From: Syntrophomonas sp. UBA4911
GTDB lineage: Bacteria; Bacillota; Syntrophomonadia; Syntrophomonadales; Syntrophomonadaceae
Length of the DNA: 24,183 nucleotides
Direction: 5' to 3'
Assembly: GCA_002398105.1 (NCBI GenBank)
Contig: DHCD01000025.1
Location: 4,863 to 29,045, forward strand
The notes under the pieces are model-generated. The model was not told the origin of the DNA and did no database searches. It saw only the letters and a list, made by a program, of their open reading frames with translations. The first letter of the stretch is position 1, and each line of letters opens with the position of its first letter. The translations under genes were made by a program, and so were the position numbers. Shown here in pieces: positions 1 through 6,539 of the stretch.

Positions 1-25
1 TAAGTGCATGCAAAGGAGGATAAAC

Positions 26-1219
26 ATGGTTGATATAGCCGCTTTGGCCCGCCTGGCCGGGGTCCGTAAATATGGGGCGGATGAGATATTTTTTCATTGG
101 GGCGATCCCGGCCACGAGATGTTCATTATTTTGAAAGGAACCGTGGGGGTATTCATTAACTCCCTTGACGGTTCTCCTTTACAGGTAGCGACTTTAAAAG
201 ACGGCGACTTTTTCGGCGAGATGTCACTGCTGGAAGGCATGCCGCGCAGTGCGGCTATTACGGCATTGGAGGATACGGTTTGCCTGGTGATTGATGAAAG
301 CAACTTTGAGCAGGTAATAGCCCAGCAGCCCAGCCTGGCTTTCCGTATTATGAAAGGCATGAGCAACCGCCTGCGCCAGCAGAACGAGGAGCTCAGTTTT
401 CTCAAGCAGGGGTCTAAACCGGAGGAAGATGCTCCTGGTGATAGTGTCGTCGGCAGTTCTGCCTCCTTACCGCTGGACAGCGCCATCTATCCCCCGGGGC
501 ATAAGTCTTATGGGGTAACCGCGCCGGAGGCCCACGGCACTTACCTTTTTGACAGTGAGACCCTGTGCCCGGTCTGCGAACAAAAGTTCCCGGTAAAAAT
601 GATGCGCTCCTCCAAATTGAGATTGGATAAGATCGACAACGATCTGCGCCAGCATTTTTACGATTTTGATCCTTTATGGTATGCGCCCTGGATATGCCCT
701 CATTGTTACTATGCCAATTTTAATTTTGAATTCAAACAGGTAAGTGATGCTTTAAAACAAAAGATAATGGAACAGGGCCGGGAGCTTAAGACTAAAGTAA
801 AGGCGGATTTCAGTTCCCCCCGCAGGATAGATGAGGTTTTCACTGCCTATTATATGATTTTACAGACCCTGCAGGTTGGAAAAGTTGATCCCAGCAAAAC
901 GGCCAAAATCTGGCTGCGCCTTTCCTGGCTCTACAGTGACGTCCAGGATGATGAAATGTACGCCCTTACCAGCCAAAAAGCGCTGGAGGCCTACAGTGAC
1001 TCCTATTTCAATGCCCGGCGCAATACTTCGGTGGAACAGGACCAGCGCCTGACCCTGTTGCTGGGCGAATTAAGCCTGCGGCTGGGGCAAAAGGAAGAAG
1101 CCCTTAAACATTTTCGCAACAGCATCGTGCACAAAGGCGGCAATAACAATCTCAACCGCCAGGCCGAAGATAGGCTCCAGGAATTGCGGAGCGCTTTAAA
1201 TGAGCAGGAAAACGCTTAG
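26..1219 (+). CDS. Cyclic-nucleotide-binding domain fused to a DUF2225 zinc-ribbon protein
   Basis: This is a 397-aa protein. I chose the ATG at 26 because AAAGGAGGA (12-20) lies 5 nt upstream; an in-frame ATG at 8 has no such site. Residues ~15-125 form a Crp-type cyclic-nucleotide-binding domain. Its phosphate-binding cassette, FFGEMSLLEGMPRSAA (62-77), keeps Glu65 and Arg74. No helix-turn-helix follows, so it is not a Crp-type regulator. After a low-complexity linker (~130-165) comes a DUF2225-like region with a zinc ribbon formed by C181-x2-C184 and C224-x2-C227, then a helical, TPR-like tail containing LSLRLGQKEEALKHFRNSI. Known: DUF2225 proteins occur in Firmicutes with no established function. 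Inference: a ligand-sensing cytoplasmic protein. It ends just before the leuS promoter and is probably transcribed from outside the window. The ligand is unknown. Confidence 0.85.
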   Translation: MVDIAALARLAGVRKYGADEIFFHWGDPGHEMFIILKGTVGVFINSLDGSPLQVATLKDGDFFGEMSLLEGMPRSAAITALEDTVCLVIDESNFEQVIAQQPSLAFRIMKGMSNRLRQQNEELSFLKQGSKPEEDAPGDSVVGSSASLPLDSAIYPPGHKSYGVTAPEAHGTYLFDSETLCPVCEQKFPVKMMRSSKLRLDKIDNDLRQHFYDFDPLWYAPWICPHCYYANFNFEFKQVSDALKQKIMEQGRELKTKVKADFSSPRRIDEVFTAYYMILQTLQVGKVDPSKTAKIWLRLSWLYSDVQDDEMYALTSQKALEAYSDSYFNARRNTSVEQDQRLTLLLGELSLRLGQKEEALKHFRNSIVHKGGNNNLNRQAEDRLQELRSALNEQENA

Positions 1220-1225
1220 TTTTTA

Positions 1226-1254
1226 TTGACTTTGCATTTTTATTCCCTTATAAT
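1226..1254 (+). promoter_or_regulatory. Sigma-A promoter for tRNA-Ala / leuS / ogt
   Basis: TTGACT (1226-1231) and a perfect TATAAT (1249-1254) are separated by exactly 17 bp. Transcription should start near 1261-1262, directly before the T-box stem I. This is the only evident promoter for the embedded tRNA as well as for leuS. Confidence 0.85.
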
Positions 1255-1433
1255 TGCTAATGTGCTAATTGAATAGCGATGGGCCGGGAACCGGAGTAGT
1301 AAACCGACAAAGGGCAGAGAGCCGTCGGTTGGTGCAAGATGGCAAAAGTCAGTTGAACTCGCCGGGGAGCCTTGCAGGTGATATGTAACCTGCAACGGTA
1401 AATCCGTTATCGTTTTCGAGTGGATAGATATGT

Positions 1434-1509
1434 GGGGCTATGGCGCAGTTGGGAGCGCGCTTGAATGGCATTCAAGAGGTCGTGGGTTCGAATCCCACTA
1501 GCTCCACCA
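1434..1509 (+). tRNA. tRNA-Ala (anticodon GGC)
   Basis: A complete cloverleaf with encoded CCA. The acceptor pairs 1434-1440 with 1499-1505. The D stem is 1443-1446/1455-1458 and the anticodon stem 1460-1464/1472-1476. The 7-nt loop ATGGCAT carries anticodon GGC at 1467-1469. The T stem is 1482-1486/1494-1498 with loop TTCGAAT. The discriminator is A1506 and CCA is 1507-1509. The acceptor contains the G3:U70 wobble (G1436, T1503), the hallmark identity element for alanyl-tRNA synthetase, so it looks functional and is not a T-box mimic of tRNA-Leu. It lies inside the leuS T-box leader, 2 nt after one arm and 5 nt before the other arm of a closing helix, and upstream of the leader terminator. 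It should therefore be made from every transcript that starts at the leuS promoter. Confidence 0.97.
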
Positions 1510-1550
1510 TTATTATATCTGTCAATAAGGGTGGTACCACGGGATAGTCA

Positions 1551-1587
1551 GGCTCTCGTCCCTTCCGGGATGAGGGCTTTTTCTTTT
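1551..1587 (+). terminator. T-box regulated intrinsic terminator
   Basis: A 12-bp hairpin (1551-1562 with 1567-1578, loop TTCC) is followed by TTTTTTCTTTT. Its 5' arm contains the CTCGTCCC that the antiterminator uses (1554-1564), so the two folds exclude each other. It also serves as the natural 3' terminator of the upstream tRNA-Ala. Confidence 0.92.
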
Positions 1588-1616
1588 CTGTTTTATATTA
1601 TATAAGGAGGAGCTTT

Positions 1617-4094
1617 ATGGACAGGCGCTATGATTTTCGAACCATTGAGGCCAAATGGCAAAAAACCTGGGAAGATAATAACTTTTTCAAGGTATATGAA
1701 GATAAGAACAAGCCCAAGTACTATAACCTGGAGATGTTCCCCTATCCCTCCGGGCATCTGCACATGGGGCATGTCCGCAATTACGCCATCGGTGATGTGG
1801 TAGCCCGCTTTAAGACTATGAATGGCTACAATGTGCTGCACCCGATGGGTTGGGATGCGTTCGGCCTGCCGGCGGAAAACGCCGCTATCCGCAACGCTGT
1901 TCATCCCGCCCGCTGGACCTACGCCAATATTGAAAATATGAAGAGCCAGCTGAAAACTATGGGTATCAGTTACGATTGGGATCGGGAAGTGACTACCTGC
2001 AAACCTGATTACTACAAATTTACCCAATGGATGTTCCTTAAACTTTTCGAGAATAATCTGGCCTATAAGAAAAGATCAGCCGTCAACTGGTGTCCTTCCT
2101 GCCAGACGGTTCTGGCCAACGAACAAGTAGTGGAAGGCTGCTGTGAGCGCTGTGACAGTATGGTGGAGAAAAAGCAGCTGGAACAATGGTTTTTCAAAAC
2201 TACCGCCTACGCTCAGCGTCTGCTGGATGACCTGGATAAACTGCCGGGCTGGCCGGAGAAGGTTAAAACCATGCAGCGCAACTGGATAGGCCGCAGTGAA
2301 GGCTGCCAGTTTTCCCTGGCGATAGAAGGCAGAGCAGAAACTCTGAGCGTATTTACCACCCGTCCGGACACGGTTTTTGGGGTTACCTACATGGTTCTGG
2401 CCCCGGAACATCCCCTGGTGGAAAAGCTTGCTGCCGGAAAAGCACAGGAAGCACAGGTCAAAGCCTTCATCCGGAAAATGAAAGCGACCAGCGACATGGC
2501 CCGCACTGCCAGCGATGCCGAAAAAGAAGGGGTATTTACCGGCGCTTACGCTATTAATCCCCTGAATGGAGAAAAGGTCCCCATCTGGATTGCCAATTAT
2601 GTTTTGATGGACTACGGTACCGGAGCCATTATGGCGGTTCCGGCCCATGACCAGCGTGACTTTGATTTTGCCCGCAAATATAATATCCCTATTAGGGTTG
2701 TGATTAAAAGTCCTGATTCTCCGGCCCGGGGAGAAGAAATGGCAGAGGCCTATGCCGGTGAAGGCGTAATGGTCAACTCGGGTGATTTTAACGGGCTTGA
2801 TGTTGCTGAAGGCCAGAAACGAATCATCGCCTATATGGAGAAACACGGTATCGGTCAGAGAACGGTAAATTACCGCCTGCGCGATTGGCTCATATCCAGG
2901 CAGCGCTACTGGGGAGCACCTATTCCTATCGTCTATTGCCAGGACTGCGGCATAGTTCCGGTAGCGGAGAAAGACCTGCCGGTAATGCTCCCCGAAGATG
3001 TGGAATTTAAGCCTTATGGGGAATCGCCTTTAAGCTATGTGGAAAATTTCTATAAAACCAGTTGTCCCCGTTGCGGTAAAGAGGCCCGGCGCGAAACTGA
3101 TACTATGGACACCTTTGTTTGTTCCTCCTGGTATTTCGACCGCTACTGCAGCCCGCAGGAAAGCGAGATCCCTTTCAGCCGGGAGGCGGTAGATTACTGG
3201 ATGCCGGTAGATCAGTACATCGGGGGGGTGGAACACGCCATCCTGCATCTGATGTATGCCCGCTTCTTTACCAAGTTCCTTTATGACATCAATATGCTTT
3301 CCTGTGAGGAGCCCTTCACCAACCTGCTGACCCAGGGAATGGTCTTAAAGGATGGGGCCAAGATGTCCAAATCCAAGGGCAATGTGGTGAGCCCGGAGGA
3401 TATAATAAATACCTACGGAGCTGACACCGCCCGTCTCTTCATCCTTTTCGCCTCTCCCCCGGAAAGGGACCTGGAGTGGAGCGATCAGGGAGTGGAAGGA
3501 TGCTATCGCTTCCTTAACCGGGTATGGCGTTTGGTCACTGCCTATGCGGATACCATCAGTCAGGTAAATATTCCGGCCAGCTTCGCGGAGCTTGATGATG
3601 AAGCCCGCAAGCTGCGCTTCAGAACCCATACCAGTATCAAAAAGGTAACTGAGGATATTGCCGGACGCTTTAATTTTAATACTGCGATAAGCGCTATCAT
3701 GGAACTTTCCAATGCCCTGGGCAGCTACAGCGACAACGAGGAACAGGATCTGCCAGTGGTAAAAGAAGCTATAAATACCTTGCTGCTGCTGCTGAGCCCC
3801 TTTTCGCCGCATATCTGCGAAGAACTGTGGCAGCTGTCGGGTAATAAGGAAAGTGTCTGTCTGCAGCCCTGGCCGGTTCATGACCCTGCGGCCCTGCTGC
3901 AGGACGAAGTGGAAATCGTGGTGCAGATATCCGGCAAGGTGAGAGACCGGATTACGGTCCCGGCCGGTCTTACGGAGGAACAGCTGCGCCAAATCGCCCT
4001 GGCCAGCGATAAAATCAAACAGCTGACCCAGGATAAGAAAATAGTAAAGACTATAGTGGTCCCCGAAAAACTGGTTAATATTGTGGTTAAATGA
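1617..4094 (+). CDS. leuS: Leucyl-tRNA synthetase
   Basis: Charges tRNA-Leu with leucine in the cytoplasm. The 825-aa length is typical of bacterial LeuRS. The start ATG follows AAGGAGG (1604-1610) by 6 nt. Class I signatures are present: HMGH at residues 49-52 and KMSKS at 582-586. The CP1 editing domain includes TTRPDTVFGVTYMVLAPEHP, the threonine-rich editing motif, and later YGTGAIMAVPAHDQRDF. Cys pairs (CPSC/CERC and CQDCG/CPRCG) suggest zinc-binding knuckles. The C-terminal anticodon-binding and tail domains are intact. Expression is controlled by the leucine T-box immediately upstream. ogt follows after 10 nt and is likely cotranscribed. Confidence 0.98.
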   Translation: MDRRYDFRTIEAKWQKTWEDNNFFKVYEDKNKPKYYNLEMFPYPSGHLHMGHVRNYAIGDVVARFKTMNGYNVLHPMGWDAFGLPAENAAIRNAVHPARWTYANIENMKSQLKTMGISYDWDREVTTCKPDYYKFTQWMFLKLFENNLAYKKRSAVNWCPSCQTVLANEQVVEGCCERCDSMVEKKQLEQWFFKTTAYAQRLLDDLDKLPGWPEKVKTMQRNWIGRSEGCQFSLAIEGRAETLSVFTTRPDTVFGVTYMVLAPEHPLVEKLAAGKAQEAQVKAFIRKMKATSDMARTASDAEKEGVFTGAYAINPLNGEKVPIWIANYVLMDYGTGAIMAVPAHDQRDFDFARKYNIPIRVVIKSPDSPARGEEMAEAYAGEGVMVNSGDFNGLDVAEGQKRIIAYMEKHGIGQRTVNYRLRDWLISRQRYWGAPIPIVYCQDCGIVPVAEKDLPVMLPEDVEFKPYGESPLSYVENFYKTSCPRCGKEARRETDTMDTFVCSSWYFDRYCSPQESEIPFSREAVDYWMPVDQYIGGVEHAILHLMYARFFTKFLYDINMLSCEEPFTNLLTQGMVLKDGAKMSKSKGNVVSPEDIINTYGADTARLFILFASPPERDLEWSDQGVEGCYRFLNRVWRLVTAYADTISQVNIPASFAELDDEARKLRFRTHTSIKKVTEDIAGRFNFNTAISAIMELSNALGSYSDNEEQDLPVVKEAINTLLLLLSPFSPHICEELWQLSGNKESVCLQPWPVHDPAALLQDEVEIVVQISGKVRDRITVPAGLTEEQLRQIALASDKIKQLTQDKKIVKTIVVPEKLVNIVVK

Positions 4095-4104
4095 GGTATG
4101 CGGC

Positions 4105-4620
4105 ATGAATTGGCATATATTCCTTACTTCCCGGGGATGGGCGGCTATCTTAGGCGAAAAAGGAGCCATAAGCGCTTCCGTGCTGCCTATCCCCCGAGCT
4201 GATTTAGATCGCCGTATAGAATCAACCGGACTCCCGAACCGGCTGATTGCAGAGCATGATAATTCTCACCCGGTAATAAATCAATTCCGAGCCTATTATG
4301 AAGGGGCGGTAATTGAGTACTGGGGAGCAGAACTTAACCTTGAGGCCTTTCCTTGCTTTAGCCGTCAGGTAATGGAGCTGGTTCACACCATACCCTACGG
4401 ACAAATTATGACCTATGCCGAAGTAGCCCGGGCCATAGGGAAACCTGGAGCAGCCCGGGCGGTAGGTCAGGTCATGAAGCGCAATCCTCTTCCTTTGATC
4501 ATCCCCTGCCACCGGGTAGTAGCCAGCAACGGTCCCGGCGGCTTCACCTCCCCCGGCGGCGTGCAGACCAAGCTCAACATGCTGCAGTGGGAGCGGGAAA
4601 ATCTGCATAGAGAACTCTGA
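4105..4620 (+). CDS. ogt: Methylated-DNA-protein cysteine methyltransferase
   Basis: A suicide DNA-repair enzyme that moves the alkyl group from O6-alkylguanine to its own cysteine. The 171-aa protein carries the active-site motif IPCHRVV with the acceptor Cys135, then the GGFTSPGG loop. The DNA-binding helix-turn-helix region is TYAEVARAIGKPGAARAVGQ, with the Arg finger in ARAVGQ. I prefer the ATG at 4105, which follows GAGG (4093-4096) by 8 nt; an in-frame TTG at 4081 would overlap leuS. It sits 10 nt after leuS and converges with rsfS. It should be coregulated with leuS by the T-box, which is an unusual setting for a repair gene. Confidence 0.93.
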   Translation: MNWHIFLTSRGWAAILGEKGAISASVLPIPRADLDRRIESTGLPNRLIAEHDNSHPVINQFRAYYEGAVIEYWGAELNLEAFPCFSRQVMELVHTIPYGQIMTYAEVARAIGKPGAARAVGQVMKRNPLPLIIPCHRVVASNGPGGFTSPGGVQTKLNMLQWERENLHREL

Positions 4621-4732
4621 TTTCTCTGCGAAAACCTGATTGGGCTGCATATATGCAGGAGCCGTCAGATGAAGCAGAGAAACTTTTGGGAGCAGAATCA
4701 ACTCCAGGTTAAGTCTATTTACTTACGCCCGG

Positions 4733-5089
4733 TTATAAGATGCTGTTCTCCAGCGGTACCTGGCGAGCATCGGCCCAGAGGTTTTCCAGATTGTAATGCT
4801 CTCTTTCCTGCTGACGAAAAACATGCAGCAGTACGGCATTATAGTCCAGCACTGCCCATAGCCCTTGCTGCTGTCCTTCCCGCCGTAACAGTTTAATATC
4901 GTCTGCCAGCAGCTTTTTTTCCACGTTTTCAACTATACTCTTCACCTGTATAGCATTGCGGCCGCTGGCCAGTACAAAGTAATCAGCTATGACCGTAAGT
5001 TCCCTTACGTCAAGAATAAGAACGTCAAAAGCCTTTTCTTCCAAACAGGCGTCGGCAATCATTTGCGCTAATTTTTCATCTTCTACCAA
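4733..5089 (-). CDS. rsfS: Ribosomal silencing factor RsfS (DUF143)
   Basis: RsfS proteins bind ribosomal protein L14 and block 30S-50S joining when nutrients are limiting. The 118-aa length is normal. The family core is present: KAFDVLILDVRELTVIADYF followed by VLASGRN, and later the REGQQQGLWAVLDYNAVLLH region. The start is TTG (5087-5089), supported by AGGAGG ending 7 nt upstream (+ strand CCTCCT at 5098-5103). It is the last gene of the nadD-yqeK-rsfS run and faces ogt tail to tail. No clear intrinsic terminator was seen in the 112-bp gap 4621-4732, which holds only a perfect 14-bp palindrome (CTGCATATATGCAG, 4645-4658). Confidence 0.95.
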   Translation of the reverse strand: MVEDEKLAQMIADACLEEKAFDVLILDVRELTVIADYFVLASGRNAIQVKSIVENVEKKLLADDIKLLRREGQQQGLWAVLDYNAVLLHVFRQQEREHYNLENLWADARQVPLENSIL

Positions 5090-5120
5090 CTACAGCCCTC
5101 CTAGAAATATTAATAGGCAT

Positions 5121-5705
5121 CTAACAACCAATAAACTTTACCTCTTGCAGAAAATAATTTCTTACTCTGACCGTCAAAGGGTGCAGGATCCTATGCTCAT
5201 CCAGGCAGTATTTTATTGTAGATTCTAGCCCAAAGAGCATTCCCTCGTCAAGATCGCGCCAGGCCAGGCATTTCAGCCGCTCCAGCCCCGGGAAATCGCG
5301 CCCCGGCTCAATCATGTCGGCCAGATAGATTATCTTGTCCAGATCACTCATCCGGAGAGCGCCCAGGGTATGCCTTTTTACTGCCTGCAGCACTTCCTCA
5401 TCATCAATTGCCAGTTCCGACCGCAATAAAAAAGCGCCCACCGGAGCATGCAGCAGGTCAGGGACCAGGCTGTCCACCTCATCCTCCAGCAGATTATGGG
5501 CAACAGCGATTTTCAGGAGCTCGGGCGCAGGCATCCCCTTGGCATAATCATGTAATAACCCGGTGATATAAGCTTTGTCCGGATCAGCACCATAATGCCC
5601 GGCCATTTCCCGAGCCACCTGGGCCACTTGCAGGGAATGGTTATAACGCCTGGAGGACAAGCGGGTACTGATAACAACTAATGCTTCCTGTTCGCTTAAC
5701 ATCAT
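5121..5705 (-). CDS. yqeK: HD-domain bis(5'-nucleosyl)-tetraphosphatase YqeK
   Basis: A metal-dependent HD-fold hydrolase. Characterised Firmicute YqeK enzymes split Ap4A symmetrically into two ADP. The 194-aa protein shows the HD ligands H23 (in YNHSLQVAQ), H52-D53 (in GLLHDYAKG), later His residues (LLHAPVGAFLL, VKRHTLGAL) and the metal/phosphate Asp region KIIYLADMIEPGRDF. The start is the first of two consecutive ATGs (5705). It overlaps the nadD stop as ATGA and has a GGAGG 6 nt upstream. A much longer open frame exists upstream, but it lies inside nadD and is not coding. Overlap with nadD and a short gap to rsfS indicate one transcript. Confidence 0.93.
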   Translation of the reverse strand: MMLSEQEALVVISTRLSSRRYNHSLQVAQVAREMAGHYGADPDKAYITGLLHDYAKGMPAPELLKIAVAHNLLEDEVDSLVPDLLHAPVGAFLLRSELAIDDEEVLQAVKRHTLGALRMSDLDKIIYLADMIEPGRDFPGLERLKCLAWRDLDEGMLFGLESTIKYCLDEHRILHPLTVRVRNYFLQEVKFIGC

Positions 5706-6331
5706 GTCGCTCCTCCCTGGCCTCGGTAGAGACCAGTTTCCACAATGTATTGTTCCACATCGGCCGGCAGGAGATACTTGATCGGCCGGCCGGCAGCCAC
5801 CCTTTCCCTGATATCGCTGGAGGAAATATCCAGCGCCGGGATGGGCAGCAAATGTACATTCTTCCATAGTACTGATGGCAGTTGCTTAAGAACCGGTTCG
5901 CTTTGGTCAATTACATAGCCAGGCCGGGTAACCACCACAAATTGGCATAACCGAGCCAGGGTCTGATATTCTTTCCAGGTCGCCATGGTCAGCAGCGAGT
6001 CGGCCCCCATAATAAAAAAGAGAGCCTTCTCGGGATACTTTTGAAGGAAATAGCGGATGGTATCAATGGTGTAAGACTTACCCGTTCTCTTCATTTCCAG
6101 ATCCGATATGGCGAATGCCGGATTGCCCTTAATAGCTCTTCTTACCATCTCATAGCGGTCATTGCTATCCAGTACCTGCTCTATCTCCTTATGGGGCGGA
6201 CGAGCAGCCGGTATGAAAACAACCTGTTCCAGTTTAAACTCATGACGGGCATATTCGGCAGCTATCAGATGCCCGTAATGCACGGGGTCAAAAGTTCCGC
6301 CCATGATGCCCAAGGAATTAAATCTTTGCAT
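5702..6331 (-). CDS. nadD: Nicotinate-nucleotide adenylyltransferase
   Basis: Adenylates nicotinate mononucleotide to deamido-NAD, a step shared by de novo and salvage NAD synthesis. The 209-aa protein has the nucleotidyltransferase motif GGTFDPVHYGH (residues 11-21), the substrate-side VFIPAARPPHK, the mid-region MGADSLLTMATWKEYQ and the C-terminal ISSSDIRERVAAGRPIKYLL signature. The ATG at 6329-6331 follows AGGTGG by about 5 nt. It is first in the nadD-yqeK-rsfS cluster. In many Firmicutes this cluster directly follows obgE-proB-proA on the same strand. Here a + strand island of two genes separates them, so nadD must have its own promoter; no convincing one could be picked. Confidence 0.96.
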   Translation of the reverse strand: MQRFNSLGIMGGTFDPVHYGHLIAAEYARHEFKLEQVVFIPAARPPHKEIEQVLDSNDRYEMVRRAIKGNPAFAISDLEMKRTGKSYTIDTIRYFLQKYPEKALFFIMGADSLLTMATWKEYQTLARLCQFVVVTRPGYVIDQSEPVLKQLPSVLWKNVHLLPIPALDISSSDIRERVAAGRPIKYLLPADVEQYIVETGLYRGQGGAT

Positions 6332-6482
6332 ATGCCACCTGCCCGGTTAAAAATAGTAAATCTGGTTGTCTGTATGAATAAAGAAAAACCCGAACCGGAC
6401 CGTTGTCATTCTCTACCTTTAAATAATACCCGTACCGGGATAAGAACGCAACGTACTCGTCATCAAGCTCTTTATTTATGCT

Positions 6483-6510
6483 TTGCCAGGGTAAAAAAAA
6501 CCTCTATAAT
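6483..6510 (+). promoter_or_regulatory. Promoter for the YkgJ-like gene
   Basis: TTGCCA (6483-6488) and TATAAT (6505-6510) are 16 bp apart. Predicted initiation is near 6517, about 23 nt before the start codon. Two near-palindromes, CCCGAACCGG (6389-6398) and CCCGTACCGGGA (6429-6440), lie upstream with starts 40 bp apart. Confidence 0.7.
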
Positions 6511-6539
6511 GATAATATCATGGCTTATGAGGTCAAAAT

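Larger units (their letters stand above)
1262..1587 (+). promoter_or_regulatory. T-box riboswitch (leucine, CUC specifier) with an embedded tRNA gene
   Basis: This leader senses uncharged tRNA-Leu and controls leuS by antitermination. Seen in the sequence: stem I carries an AGAGA-type motif (1316-1320) and a GGTGCAAGA distal loop (1331-1339). The specifier loop is GAACTCG, with the Leu codon CTC at 1358-1360. A stem II hairpin pairs 1372-1379 with 1388-1395. The T-box proper, AAGGGTGGTACCACG, spans 1527-1541. The antiterminator pairs 1527-1531 with 1560-1564 and 1539-1544 with 1554-1559, leaving the bulge TGGTACC at 1532-1538. TGGT (1532-1535) matches a tRNA ending in ACCA. At the stem III position a 9-bp helix (1423-1431 with 1515-1523) encloses a full tRNA-Ala gene. 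Confidence 0.95.

Noticed and set aside
1434..1509. The idea that the tRNA-like sequence is a T-box structural mimic or a tRNA-Leu decoy
   Set aside because: All cloverleaf stems, invariant T-loop bases, CCA and the alanine identity pair G3:U70 are intact, and the anticodon is GGC (Ala), so it is a real tRNA-Ala gene.
2076..2846. Long minus-strand open frame inside leuS (256 codons)
   Set aside because: It lies fully antisense to conserved LeuRS sequence, has no ribosome binding site and reads as low-information shadow protein.
3345..4169. Minus-strand open frame (274 codons) over the leuS 3' end and the ogt start
   Set aside because: Antisense to two recognised genes; no start signals or family motifs.
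4645..4658. Perfect palindrome CTGCATATATGCAG between ogt and rsfS
   Set aside because: It has no T-run on either side, so it is not a convincing terminator; as an isolated 14-mer it may be chance.
5706..5867. N-terminal extension of YqeK
   Set aside because: It overlaps nadD coding sequence in another frame; the ATGA overlap with GGAGG at 5705 is the better start.
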